A stretch of DNA of 64,000 nucleotides from Allolobophora icterica (GCA_963556255.1 OY744609.1:21377609-21441608), one strand, 5' to 3'; positions 1 to 12,602 are shown, counted from the first letter of the stretch. Translations and numbers: made by a program. The notes: generated by a model not told the origin, from the sequence alone.

Positions 1-195
1 AAAATGGACACCCATATGTCCATAAAATTCTTCTTTGATCATATTTTAGGACTCCATAGTTACCAATCGAGCTCATAATAACCGAAAGACGATGTATGTA
101 AGTTTGAATGTGGACACTGATATGGCCCTTTGCGCAAAACATATCAAATACGATGATGTACATTCATTACTAACTCTTTTATTATAACTGCTTAC

Positions 196-255
196 CATAT
201 TTTTGAAGCTTATTCCAGCATCACCAATCAGTGTCTTCGCTTTCACCATAGGTGT
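196..255 (-). CDS. GNS: N-acetylglucosamine-6-sulfatase-like, coding exon 2
   Basis: A 20-codon exon (TPMVKAKTLIGDAGISFKNM) is bounded by a consensus acceptor (TTATGCAG before 255) and a consensus donor (ATG|GTAAGC, GT at 195-194). It joins exon 1 in phase 0, giving ...EIGGM-TPMVKAKTLIGDAG..., the order found in glucosamine-6-sulfatases just after the DDQD motif. Both introns are phase 0. The following exon, expected to carry the C-x-P-S-R catalytic motif, is not in 1-195, so the gene runs off the window. The intron between the two exons is 296 bp (256-551). Confidence 0.85.
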
Positions 256-551
256 CTGCATAAAACAATCAAGGTTTTACTCATTAGTTTTAGTAAATAC
301 ATAGTCAATTAAAAACAAATTATCTGAAACAGTGTCTACACTAACCAGTAGTGGTTTCCAGGATAAACAAGTCTTCTCTGCATGGTGGATGGGGTCACCA
401 GTTTGTTAGGTATGTGCTTGTATGGTGGAGCTCATCAGTAATGTAGAGTGGTATTGTGTTTTGCATTTAATAGTTACTATTAATAACTATTAATACATGT
501 CAGTGACGTCGAACTTGCACGTATGTAAATAGACAAAACACGCCCACTAAC
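256..551 (-). other. Intron 1 of the sulfatase-like gene
   Basis: This 296-bp AT-rich stretch has GT at its minus-strand start (551) and AG at its end (256). I see no repeat or second feature within it. The region 1-195 is the start of intron 2 and also shows nothing recognisable. Confidence 0.75.
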
Positions 552-722
552 CATTCCGCCAATTTCCAGGTCTTGGTCATCGGTTAAAATGAAAACAATG
601 TTTGGAGCCTTGGCTGCAAACACGAGACGGTCCGAAGAACCAAAAGAAAGCAAGACTAAAAACCCGAAAATTATTCTCATGGTGCTACCAAACTGCAGCG
701 ACCCTATCACTGTCGCAGCCAT
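552..722 (-). CDS. GNS: N-acetylglucosamine-6-sulfatase-like, coding exon 1
   Basis: The 57-codon exon reads a hydrophobic signal peptide (best from an internal Met at 680-678, MRIIFGFLVLLSFG) followed by the sulfatase N-terminal motif APNIVFILTDDQD and EIGGM. In sulfatases the DD pair starts the calcium-binding active site. It ends after GGM at a phase-0 donor (ATG|GTTAGT, donor GT at 551-550). The next exon (196-255) continues the family sequence in frame, which strongly supports the model. Known role of the family: lysosomal removal of 6-sulfate from N-acetylglucosamine in heparan and keratan sulfate. Two starts are possible: Met at 722 or Met at 680; the latter has a CACC-ATG context and a better signal peptide. 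The formylglycine C-x-P-S-R site would be in a later exon off the left edge. An extracellular SULF-type sulfatase is the main alternative. Confidence 0.85.
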
Positions 723-3228
<2,506 letters not shown>

Positions 3229-3710
3229 GGCCCTATGTGTATTTGTGTATGCGTGTGTGTATAGGTGTAGGCAACGACCTCTTATATATAAGGGTGTAGG
3301 TGCATAGGTGTGTATGTGTGTGTAGGTGTGTGTCTCGGTGTGCCTGCGTAGGTGTGTACTAAAGCTTAAGAAAAGTAGGCTGAACAACAATACAACCTAT
3401 AGGCTAGGTGCACAATGGTATGAGAAAATGGTATTGTCTTGTCTTGTATCCAACCGTCCTCCATCCGAGGAATGACCACAACAAAGACAATTTTGCTCCA
3501 TCCACTTCTTTTCTTGTCTCCCTCAATCTCCGGTCAAATAATAATCCTGTCCACGACTTTCTCCTATCAATCGATGCCATGTTAAATCTTCCTTGAGCTC
3601 TTTATCCAGTAACTGCAGTGACTTGGGTTATCCTCCGCAACAAATGCCCAAAATATGAACGCTTCCTGTGCTTGATTAATCCATATAGACTCCTTTATCA
3701 GTCTCCAACG

Positions 3711-4208
3711 CAGTGGCGTCTAACCCCCCCCCCCCCCAAAGTAAATGGAGAATCAACCCCCCCAAATTTGCCCCTGAAATACACATTTTGATGTTTTCTG
3801 AGATTCTGCAGTGGGAGAGAGACGCCAATCATCGTTGATATGACGGCGTCGTAAAATAAACGAATTAATCAGTCATTCTGAGACAGGTAGGCCTACAGAT
3901 TAATGAATTAATGGATGACTTAGGTGAATGTTTTAAAATGTAATAGGTGCTGACTTTACGTCTAAACCGAGAGTGACCAAAGAGAGTGAAAAGAATAATC
4001 GCGCGTAAGCTCGAAAAAAATTTTGGGACCTTTTTGGGATTTTATTATTTTTGCTTTGTTGGATTTGGCTATATTATCACACGGGACAAAAGAGCTATCA
4101 TGAAAAAATGCAACCCCCCACTTTCAGTCAAAATATGTCAACCCCCCCCCCACTTCTGAAGTTCGATGGAGATCGTTCTCCACACTCCACCATTGGTAGA
4201 CGCCACTG
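3711..4208. mobile_element. Non-autonomous hAT-type element (498 bp)
   Basis: The terminal inverted repeats are CAGTGGCGTCTA (left) and TAGACGCCACTG (right). A perfect 8-bp target duplication CTCCAACG flanks the element at 3703-3710 and 4209-4216. An 8-bp duplication with CAGNG ends is diagnostic of the hAT superfamily. Poly-C runs lie just inside both ends (3724-3738 and 4141-4151). No transposase is encoded. Confidence 0.9.
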
Positions 4209-4499
4209 CTCCAACGCCCACGCGTTTGTCTTGCTCTCAGCCCAGGATACCCTGATCGAGGATCTGCCGGAGAAAGGTAGGTCTATGTATTAGCAGAAGT
4301 GTGAATAAGTCTAAACGACGCATAAAAATATCGCTTAAACGCAGGCTTAATAACTGAGGCATAGGCTATTAATGATATAATAGCACAGCTAGAATAGGTT
4401 TCGTCGTCTATTATATATTCTCCTGCCCCGGAACTTCTGCGCGTTAGTTCGGCAAAATGTCCCTTCTGCTTAGTGAAACTCGTCTGCTGACCGTCATTA

Positions 4500-4656
4500 C
4501 AGTGCCGTCTTAAGGCACAGGCAAGCTGGGCAGACGCCAGGGGTCCCAAGATTCTACAGGCCCCCAAATTAAAAAGACCCAGAAATTAATGTGTACGTGA
4601 CCTCCACGCACGGCAGTGCATTGCCCGGGGCCTAAAATGCTGTTAAGACGGCACTG
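4500..4656. mobile_element. Short hAT-type MITE (157 bp)
   Basis: The inverted ends CAGTGCCGTCTTAA and TTAAGACGGCACTG are almost perfectly complementary. The flanks CGTCATTA (4492-4499) and CCTCATTA (4657-4664) match at 7 of 8 positions, as expected for an aged 8-bp target duplication. The element has no coding capacity. Confidence 0.82.
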
Positions 4657-4664
4657 CCTCATTA

Positions 4665-5525
4665 GCCACGAACGATGAAAGCAATAGGCCTATTGCAAAA
4701 TATATCTCGATTTGAGGACCTAAGTCACCTAACCCACCATAGGCCTACCACGTTCTCTAAAGCCCTTATTAATTTCCCAGTTAGCGCCAACGTTCACCAT
4801 AGCGTATACACACAAGTGGACCACGCACGTATACACGCGACTAAGTCCAGGCTATTATTACATAGGCCTACAATTATAGCCTGCTGGGTCTTTAAGAAGG
4901 GGCCCACTGAACCGCCTCAATCTTTCTCTCGTCAACAGCTAAAACTAGGGCCCTATACAGTCAGCCACCCACTCATCTGCAGAGGAGGCTTGAACCCGCA
5001 CGTTGTGCGTTACAAGTCGAACATCCAAACCAATAGGCTATACCGTGTCACCCAGTTCACTTCTGCCCAATTACCCTATATGTTTTCCTCCACTTTTTTC
5101 AAGCGCAAATCGCATGCACCATTAATAGGCAGGCCTACTAATAACAATGAAGCTTCATTATGCAGAGGTTAATTCATTAATTTGGCCAATTATGTATGAG
5201 GCTCTGGGGGACGATTTTTAGATTCTAGTCGTGGCGTCGCGCAGTTTTTGGCTTTGGCAGATCGAGGTTAGGCGATCGGTCTAGAGAGAAAATTAATAAT
5301 GCAGGCATATATTTATAAGAGTTTGTTATAACCCTAAGCCAAAGTAATCCTAAACCTTTAGGTTGGTAATCCAACCCTAAACCTTGACTAATTCTAAATA
5401 GGGGCCTACCCCTTCAGCATAATTAACCCTGATCTAAAACGTAACATAATTCAAGTCATCTAGCCTAACGTGAACTCTGAAATTTGTTATAAAATATCAA
5501 CCCCAACTCTAAGCCTATATAGCCT
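4665..5525. other. No recognisable feature
   Basis: An open frame of 165 codons crosses 4675-5172 on the plus strand, but it has no recognisable domain and contains several copies of the dispersed palindrome TAGGCCTA, so I do not treat it as a gene. I see nothing else here. Confidence 0.4.
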
Positions 5526-5900
5526 TAGGGTCATCTATAGAGGACGTCCGCAACGAGGGGAAGGTAGGGGTCATTCGAATGCGGACAAGGGGAGAGGGGT
5601 TATGACCAGTGCGGGCGTCCGCATCTAAGTTTCTAAATTTGATAGTTTTAAACACCTCCTTGTTTCAACCTTCCCCGAGTGACGAAAACGTCAGTGAGGT
5701 GATTGCCTAAAACCCATGCCGTGTACTAGAACTTTAAAACACTATGGGCTTACTTTTCAATTTTATATAGCACTAGCTGGTTTACCCGGCGTTGCCCGGG
5801 GTTATAAGTTTCAATCCCTGTAGCGAATAAGCAACAAATTTAGGTATAAGTTTAAATCCGTGTAGCGAATAAGGAAGAAATTTAGGCGACCTGTGGGGGA

Positions 5901-6049
5901 GACTGCATCGCAGTCTAGGCGTGGACTGACTGCTTCGCAGTCGCCTGTGGCGACGACTGCTTCGCAGTCTCCCGTCGACTGACTGCTTCGCAGTCGCCCT
6001 GTGGCGACGACTGCTTCGCAGTCTCCCGTGGACTGACTGCTTCGCAGTC
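5901..6049. repeat. Tandem array of six perfect hairpins, period about 27 bp
   Basis: The 15-bp palindromic word GACTGCTTCGCAGTC (first copy GACTGCATCGCAGTC) occurs at 5901, 5928, 5955, 5981, 6009 and 6035. Each can form a 6-bp stem with a TTC or ATC loop. Spacers are 11-13 bp, such as GCCTGTGGCGAC and TCCCGTGGACT. The repeat is very short and the spacers are repetitive, so this is a minisatellite and not a CRISPR array. Confidence 0.9.
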
Positions 6050-6220
6050 AAAGAGGGTGAACCCGGCGTTGGCGGGTTAAAGAAAACGCCAGAAATCTAG
6101 CCGTAACTGCCCTTAGTAAAGCAGAGTCTTTAAACATACAATTTTGCTGTAAAACGATGAATATAGTTCGAATCGATCGTAATTAAATTTTGTGCGAAAG
6201 TAAACAACGTCTTTATTTGC

Positions 6221-6380
6221 ATTATTAATGACGTTGGGGAATACCCGCGCCATAAATAGAACCGCTTGACAGTGGAAGAGGCGAGCTGGGCGTTATGCGC
6301 ATTAGTAATGACGTTGGGGAATACCGGCGCCATAAATAGAACCGCTTTGCAGTGGAAGCGGCGAGCTGGGGCGTGAGCGA
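6221..6380. repeat. 80-bp tandem duplication (two copies)
   Basis: The words TTAATGACGTTGGGGAATAC and CGCCATAAATAGAACCGCTT recur exactly 80 bp apart (copy 1 at 6221-6300, copy 2 at 6301-6380) with few differences. The duplication lies inside the nested insertion. Confidence 0.88.
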
Positions 6381-6809
6381 CGGTCGGTTGGGTAGAGTTT
6401 TGGGGGATTTTCACCATGTTAGCGGTGAAAAGAGGGTACGCGAACCCCTCCACTGGGTGTCCGATGCCGAGGCCGACACAGTAGCGAAGGTTTCGAGTGA
6501 AAAGGTGCAAAATTGTAGAAGCTAATCCCGGTCAAACAGACAGACAGACACACACACAGAATTCTCGCTTTATTTATATAGATGTAGGGCCTACTGGTTG
6601 ACATTTTAAGTAAGATGATTTTAAATAAAATAGAACTAGTAGCTTATTAATGACGTTAGTCACAATGTTTTTTTTTGTTCATTGGCTTTGGCGTGCGGAC
6701 GTCCGCAAAGGGGGTGAAGGGTAAGGTCAAATGCGGACAAATGCGGACAAGTGGGAGGATATAGGTCCAAGGTAGGTGATATTTTGCGGACGTCCTTTAT
6801 GGATGACCC

Positions 6810-7417
6810 ATTGCACGATCAAATTATTTTAACTGATATTTTGTCTCTACAAGTTTACTCTTCATCAACCATAGTTACATAGTACTGTTTTAAAAAGCAT
6901 TTTGTAGGCCTACCAAAAGTCTTGACCTAGCTCCCAACCCTAAACGCTCTAACCCTTACCGCAGAATGTGCTTTAACTTTAATCACTTGGTCATTTCTTC
7001 GGGAGGAGGGATGCAGCTGGAGACGACGTCTGATCTGGTTATCTACTATTGTGTAGACAGTTTCTGTAGACTACAGTATGCATGCTTTATAATTTATATA
7101 GCGCCGAACAACATCTGAGCTCGTTATACAAACGCTGATGGGTCCTCCTGAAATCAGATAGCCTATACACGCGGGAGGATCCATTTTCAAATGAGAACAC
7201 AAGAGGGCGCCGCCGCCTTTCATTTTCGTCGCACTTATTAGCCCAAGTAGCGCCGTACAAATGAGAAACGTGTAGTCGTGAGCACGCGCAGAAAGAGACT
7301 GGAAACCGTTGACAGAAAATGGCCAACATTCTTATACTCTTTTAAACGTGGTGTCTGGTAAGTGTAGACAATTGGAGTTATTCTGTGTCGCAGAGGCTCA
7401 TTTGGCTGTATATATAT
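6810..7417. other. No gene recognised; possible LINE 3' tail
   Basis: At 7090-7110, TTTATATAGCGCCG matches the dispersed LINE 3'-end motif seen at many places in the window. Nothing else is recognisable. Confidence 0.35.
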
Positions 7418-7600
7418 ATGTGTGTGTTTGTGTGTGTGTGTGTGTGTGCCTGTTTGTGTATGTATGCGTGTATGTATGCATATAGGTATGTATGCATATA
7501 GAGTGTATGTGCATGCATGTATTTGTATGTATGAACGTACATTTATATGCATGTATGTATGTATGTATGTATGTATGTATGTATGTATGTATGTATGTGG
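7418..7600. repeat. (GT)n and (ATGT)n microsatellite
   Basis: A short GT run (7418-7448) passes into mixed GTATGT words and then a clean (TATG)n run at 7550-7598. The hAT-type element at 7605 inserted at the end of this run. Confidence 0.93.
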
Positions 7601-7604
7601 ATAG

Positions 7605-8048
7605 TAGGGCTGTACCGAATAGGTGATTATCACTATTCGGCCGAATACGAATATTTGGACCAACTATTCGGCCGAATGCGAATACGAATACGAATAGTGT
7701 ACAAAATAGGTCTACCGACAACAGTCACAATTTCAAATGTAAGAAAAAATTTCAATTCAGTAAATTTAATACATAAACTAAAAGTAAACAGTTAACTATA
7801 TGTAAATTTTGCATTCTTCTGACAGTCTGTGTAAACTAGGAATGGAACTGATTTAACTAAACTTAGAAATTGTCACTTACAGCTCAGTTAGCGCATGAAT
7901 GCTGCGTTAGCTTTCAAGAACACCAATCGTTCCATGACCACTATTCGTAATCGGTCCGACCGATACTATTCGGCCGAATACCGAATAGCTGTTTGGCCCA
8001 CTATTCGGCCCCGAAGCGAATACGAAGCGAATGTTTGGTACAGCCCTA
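7605..8048. mobile_element. hAT-type MITE with TAGGGCTGTACC ends (444 bp)
   Basis: The termini are TAGGGCTGTACCGAATA and TTTGGTACAGCCCTA, in inverted orientation. The perfect 8-bp target duplication GTGGATAG lies at 7597-7604 and 8049-8056. The subterminal regions contain repeated TATTCGGCCGAATA palindromes on both sides, typical of transposase-binding arrays. No protein is encoded. Confidence 0.9.
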
Positions 8049-8529
8049 GTGGATAGTGGATACACATTTATGTATACACAATTGCACATATGTGTGTGAA
8101 TATATATATATATATAATTTAACAATAATATATAATTTATATGATACAGTATACATGTTTGAATAGACAGCTGAATAAACGGTAGCTGAATGATGCCTTA
8201 GAACGTCAATAGAGGCACCAGTGTCGCTGGAGTCAGTGGTCCTGAAGTAAATTGATGCACTGCCTGCCACAGATAGTTAGTAACGCACCAGGCAATTCAT
8301 TATCAACTGGATAGACTAAAATAATATTATAGCCATCCTGTGTGTCTTACGCTTGCCTACTATTTTACTTATAGCGAAAGTTTTATTCAGTCATTCAAGG
8401 AATTTATATAGCGCCCCTTAAAGATACCTACCCAGAGGTTTCTTATTTCTAATTTTGCATTTAGTTGCATGCTTATAAATATAGACCATACATTAGCCTA
8501 CATTCTTATACTGAGAGTCTAATGCGACA

Positions 8530-8660
8530 GGTTATGTATTCGGTAGCGCGATGGGCCTGTAATATGACGATTGCGGGTTCGAGACTGCTGAGCGAACTCT
8601 GCGTCGTGACCCGTAACAAGTTGTTTGGACATACTAATTGTCTCTGTCACTAAAGGGTAG
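8530..8660 (+). mobile_element. tRNA-derived SINE-like remnant
   Basis: GCGGGTTCGAGACTGC (about 8572-8587) is a good RNA polymerase III B-box, preceded about 35 bp upstream by an A-box-like GGTAGCGCGATGG (8542-8554). The distance and order fit a tRNA-like head. The A-box word recurs at 13820-13840 in the other orientation. The flanking sequence does not close an acceptor stem, so it is a SINE or tRNA pseudogene and not a working tRNA. Confidence 0.5.
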
Positions 8661-8946
8661 AATTTGTACCCGAAACAGTCCCCTCCTTAAGTCTGTCTAT
8701 TTCGGAACAGATTCCTCCCCTCACCGAAGGATCTGTTTCAGAATAAATTTCCCCCTCCCCCCATCCCCCAGGAGACCATTTTCAGAAAAAGTCTCGGGAA
8801 AGAAAATATGTGATCCTCCGTTGAAATAATCTCTCCTCCGGGAGACATTACTGTTTAAGAAATACAGTTACATTTGTTTAAAGTTAATGATAATTGCAAG
8901 CAGCTGGATTTTCTAACTCTATTGTAAATCTATTTAGTGTTACAAT

Positions 8947-9356
8947 CAGGGCTGTAGTCGAGGGTATACGCGGGTATACAGCGTATACTCACCTCTAGAG
9001 AAATTTGAGATTGTACATGTATACTCATGGCTCTGGACGAGGGCATATGCGGGTATACAGCGTATACTTACCTCTCTAGAGACCCTTATAGCCACTGAGG
9101 AACGAAATTTTGAGAAAAAGAGAGGTTTTGAAAGGTTTTTATAAGGCGAATGACTAAAAAAAGGTCATCAAGTTTTTCAGAGACGAAATCGTAAAAAGTC
9201 AAAAAAAATTCAGAGAATTGATAAAAGGTCCTAAATTTTTCTTAGACGAATTCCTAAAAAAAGGTCTTCACATTTTTTTAGGGTGACACCAGCCCTAGTA
9301 ACGCCGCTGCTCACGGGGAGCGTATACTCACCTCTAATTTTACCACTACACCCCTG
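8947..9356. mobile_element. hAT-type MITE (410 bp)
   Basis: The ends are CAGGGCTGTAGTCGAGG and (inverted) CCACTACACCCCTG. The perfect 8-bp target duplication GTTACAAT lies at 8939-8946 and 9357-9364. The left part contains an imperfect internal tandem repeat of a GGGTATACAGCGTATACT segment (8964 and 9048), and AGCGTATACTCACCTC reappears near the right end at 9319. It is non-coding. Confidence 0.9.
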
Positions 9357-9364
9357 GTTACAAT

Positions 9365-9920
9365 ATAACGACAGGAAATTTGTGAGTGGAACTGAGAAAA
9401 AAACGGGAGACGTTATTTCAGTCTGGGAGACTCTGGGGAGTCTCTGGGGAGACTCTGGGGAGACTTTATATTCTGACACCGGCATAAGCGGGAAAGTGAA
9501 CTGCAAGTCTTGCGGCGCACTATAGACCTTTGTCCAAGGCCTTGGGATTAACACTGCCATGCAAAAGAAGGTGTTCCATTAACGGACATGGGAAGTTTAC
9601 ATTTTACTCAACCAGTGGACTAATGCATGCTTTAGTATTCTGCGATCACCTGTAGCCTTACGTTCACGGCCACGTCTGCCTCGCCGTTCAGTCAGATAAT
9701 TTATGAGAAATGCAGCAGAGCAAAGGTGTCTGCATCCTTTCAGCCTCAACAGAATCTCCAGTTCAATGCATATATATTATATACATCACAGGCTACAATC
9801 TGATACATGTACGCCATTTCGAATATACATCGTGCATGTATAAAACTATATATAGATTATAAACCCTTGCATTCACACGCACGTATACGTACATTACACA
9901 TATATAAAAATCACGAATCG

Positions 9921-9923
<3 letters not shown>
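9365..9923. other. No recognisable gene
   Basis: The start (9410-9470) carries a few repeats of TCTGGGGAGACT. The rest is unremarkable up to the TA run. Confidence 0.35.

Positions 9924-9983
<60 letters not shown>
9924..9983. repeat. (TA)n microsatellite
   Basis: A pure TA run of about 30 units lies immediately upstream of the LINE remnant. Confidence 0.95.
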
Positions 9984-9988
<5 letters not shown>

Positions 9989-9994
9989 GCAGCA

Positions 9995-10745
9995 ACTGGC
10001 TAAGCTGGACGTGGCTGCCCTCAATGATGCTTCACCTTCTCCATTGTTGTTCGTGACCTTGGTGTCACCTTATAGGTCAAGAGTTCACCTTTGCTCCCCA
10101 CATCAATCACCTCAACCGTGATTGATTCTACCAACTTCGCCAGCTGCGAACTGTCGCTTGCTCGCTTACTCTCTCTGCTACATCCACACTTATCCACTCC
10201 TTTGTTACATCTAGACTTGACTGTTGTTCACTTTATGCTGGTCTCTCTGCTAGCCGTCTGAGGTGCTTGGACCGGGTCCTACGCTCCGCAACCCGCCTTA
10301 TCGGTCGCATACCCAAATTTGGTCATGTCTCGAGCTACATGCTTGATATTCTCCACTGGCCCCCTCTTGAGCAGCGTATAGGTTGGCTGCCCTGTAGTCT
10401 GGCGCTGCTTGCTTGACCTTGCTCCGCTCTATCTCCGCGAGCTCTGCCGCCGGTATTCAGCAGGCGGGGCTCTCGATCTCTTCGCTCGTCTGAGCAGGCC
10501 TTGCTCTCTGTTCCTCTTGCCCGTACCTCAACCAGGCAGCATCGCACTCTGTCGGTGTTGGGCCCTCTAACCTGGAATGGCCTTCTCTTATCGCTTCGCT
10601 TGCTTCCCAGAACCTTTCCTTCCACGTTTTTTTTCTCGCCTTAAGACCGCTCTATTCAGCCGTGCTGGAGTCGCGAACACCTCTGAGTAGTTCTCCTTGA
10701 AGAGGCGCTATATAAGTGTCCGTTATGAATGAATGACTGAATACA
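9995..10745 (+). mobile_element. L2/CR1-like LINE remnant, reverse transcriptase C-terminal part and 3' tail
   Basis: In broken frames the translation shows the usual RT tail landmarks in order: a D-L-G-V start (near 10055), LAPLYLRELCRRYSAGG (about 10416-10465), a W-N-G-L motif (about 10577-10588), FFSRLKTALFS (about 10629-10660), then the non-coding tail GAGGCGCTATATAAGTG and ATGAATGAATGACTGAAT. Several stops and frame changes show that it is dead. The 3' tail provides the key to other fragments in the window carrying TATATAGCGCC. It lies tail-to-tail with the LINE at 10912-11150. Confidence 0.8.
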
Positions 10746-10772
10746 TATACGTCAATCGTTATATATATATAT

Positions 10773-10911
10773 GTATTGTATTGTATTGTATTGTATTGTA
10801 TTGTATTGTATTGTATTGTATTGTATTGTATTGTATTGTATTGTATTGTATTGTATTGTATTGTATTGTATTGTATTGTATTGTATTGTATTGTATTGTA
10901 TTGTATTGTAT
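10773..10911. repeat. (GTATT)n pentanucleotide microsatellite, about 28 units
   Basis: A perfect 5-bp tandem run abuts the 3' end of the minus-strand LINE at 10912. On that strand the tail reads (AATAC)n, so it probably grew from the LINE's own microsatellite-type 3' end. Confidence 0.96.
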
Positions 10912-11150
10912 ATGGGCATTTATAAAGCGCCTCTCGCGGTATAAACCATTCAGAGGCGCTCCCAGTGCGCGAGACCCGAGAGAAAAAGCAGGATTTAAGG
11001 TGAGAAAAGGAAGAAGCAACGCTACCAGAGAGAATGGTGGTGCGGACAGAAGGAGGAAGTCGGTTCCAAAGTGAGGGACCTATGACTGAGTTAAACGACG
11101 TAGAACAGAATATTAAACTAGAATAGACGGAGTCGACGCACAGCACACCA
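10912..11150 (-). mobile_element. L2/CR1-like LINE remnant, 3' end
   Basis: The minus-strand translation contains GPSLWNRLPPSVR (about 11058-11096) and FSHLKSCFFSRVSRTGS (about 10960-11010), the terminal reverse-transcriptase motifs of L2/CR1-like LINEs. These are followed by GCGCTTTATAAATGCCC and the pentanucleotide tail. Only the last ~80 codons remain. Confidence 0.75.
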
Positions 11151-11312
11151 CATATATATATATATATATATGACCTACATAACGACTGAGCGATGGATTT
11201 TAATTAATATATAAGACACTGTAAGCCACATGGACAGTATCACACCACGACCCCTCAATTTGCCATAAATATATATATATATATATATATAATATAAATA
11301 TATATATATATG

Positions 11313-11664
11313 CATAGGCGTAGACTCTGAGGGGGCAGCCGGGGCACGTTCCCCCCCCAATAATTGAGGAGCCGGGGCAATGCCCCCCAAAATCGAGATG
11401 AAAATTTCTTCAAATATGAAGGTATATTTAATTTAATGAAATTTTGTCGAGTGTGGTGTGAGGACGAATTCTCAAAAAAGGTCAGGACACTGTTATGAGC
11501 TCCTAAAAGAAAAGAAAAGAGGCGAATGACTAAAAAAAGGTCATAAACTTTGTTGTAAGATGAAATTCCCAAAAAGATTGATGGATTATTATTCAGCATG
11601 TCGAAATTTATAAATTTTTCGGGAAATGCCCCCCCCCAATATTTTTGACATGTTTACGCCAGTG
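11313..11664. mobile_element. hAT-type MITE with CATAGGCGTAGAC end (352 bp)
   Basis: The left end CATAGGCGTAGAC pairs with the right end GTTTACGCCAGTG. The 8-bp target duplication TATATATG lies at 11305-11312 and 11665-11672; it is low-complexity but exact. The left G-rich subterminal stretch (GGGGCAGCCGGGGCACG) is repeated at 38758-38815, showing that this is a family. It is non-coding. Confidence 0.75.
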
Positions 11665-11700
11665 TATATATGTGTGCATATATATATATACATATATATA

Positions 11701-12198
11701 GTTAGATATCTCTAGTTAAGGTTTGCTGGACGAGCATTGTACTCTGTAGGAGTGTCGAGATGGAACATTCTCGTTTAGTTCTGCTTGACTAGTTTTCACT
11801 GAGTCTAACGCCGTCTGGCGGTAATGTGATTTATATAAAAGAGACTGTGGTAGGATTGTCGGAGAGCTTGGTATTAGCTATAGGATCTGACGAGATCACT
11901 TGTTTGTTAGGGCACCAGGTCTCGCTTGTCTAGTTAAGAGTAAGCCCCTTTGCGGGTTACTTCTTTTAATATTTCTGTTTCATGCCTGCGACCATATTCG
12001 TAAGGTGCAGAGCTAATGTTAGTACGTTTGTTTCTTCTGAGTAGTTCTACTGTTGAAGACGCTTGGTGTTGGTTTTCTTCGCTCTGGCTTCGAGCAGGTA
12101 TAATTGTACATTATCGAGTAAATATTAAAATACTTTTATCATACCCTAGATGAGCATTTCTAGTCATACTAGATACATTAAAGGGGGACCTTGTAACA
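11701..12198 (+). mobile_element. Possible solo LTR (about 498 bp)
   Basis: The stretch has a TATA box (TATATAAAAG, 11833-11842) in the middle, a purine-rich ending GGGGGACCTTGTAACA, and ATATA on both sides (11696-11700 and 12199-12203). The flank is low-complexity, and the left border (GTTAG) lacks a clear TG start, so this remains tentative. No internal region follows. Confidence 0.4.
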
Positions 12199-12229
12199 AT
12201 ATATATATACATATATATATTATATATAC

Positions 12230-12261
<32 letters not shown>

Positions 12262-12262
12262 A
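12199..12262. repeat. (TA)n-rich low-complexity DNA
   Basis: Broken TA runs extend over 60 bp and end at 12262. Confidence 0.9.
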
Positions 12263-12544
12263 TTACCTAAAGAATTTGCTCTGATTTAAAGACCGTGACG
12301 AAGAACAACATATGCAGCGTTAAAGCAAATGCAAATCAGGAGACCGATTAAATTCAACCGAAGAATTTCTATTCCAGACAAACAGACATTCAGACAATTG
12401 CAGAAGGATACGCAGACATTCAAACAGACAGACATACAGAGACAGACAGATGCATCGACACGTATATAAGTTCCATTGGTGGAAATATTGGTGGAACAGA
12501 ACAAGGAGGACGGGGACGGAACCAAAGGCAGCGTAACGAAGAGC

Positions 12545-12548
<4 letters not shown>

Positions 12549-12602
<54 letters not shown>
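12549..12602. repeat. (CAGA)n microsatellite
   Basis: A perfect tetranucleotide run of about 13 units. Confidence 0.95.

Larger units (their letters stand above)
5766..6597 (+). mobile_element. Nested retroelement-like insertion (CCCGGCGTTGCCCGGG ... CAGACAGACAGACACACACA tail)
   Basis: The insertion starts near ACTAGCTGGTTTACCCGGCGTTGCCCGGG and ends with a CAGACAGACAGACACACAC segment and CTTTATTTATATAGAT. This arrangement (a CCCG...CGGG palindrome near the start, a CAGACAGA block near the end) is common in degenerate retroelement copies of invertebrates. A related fragment is at 19616-19755. No reverse transcriptase frame survives, so the class is not assigned. It contains the hairpin array (5901-6049) and an 80-bp tandem duplication (6221-6380). 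Confidence 0.5.
5528..6809. mobile_element. TIR element with GGGTCATCYAT...GGACGTCCGCA ends, interrupted by a nested insertion
   Basis: The left end reads GGGTCATCTATAGAGGACGTCCGCA and the right end TGCGGACGTCCTTTATGGATGACCC, which are inverted repeats. The same family in opposite orientation occupies 19003-19559. Aligning the two shows that about 830 bp (roughly 5766-6597) is an insertion absent from the other copy. The sequence resumes at TTGACATTTTAAGTAAG, near 6600. GGACGTCC also recurs subterminally (6694-6706). The superfamily is uncertain; short TAA/TTA flanks on related copies suggest a PIF-Harbinger-like or similar family. No transposase is visible. Confidence 0.75.

Noticed and set aside
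4675..5172. 165-codon open frame beginning with ATG
   Set aside because: No domain, no codon bias, no splice or promoter context, and it includes several dispersed TAGGCCTA palindromes.
5901..6049. CRISPR array
   Set aside because: The repeat is only 15 bp, the spacers repeat among themselves, and the context is a eukaryotic transposon with no cas genes.
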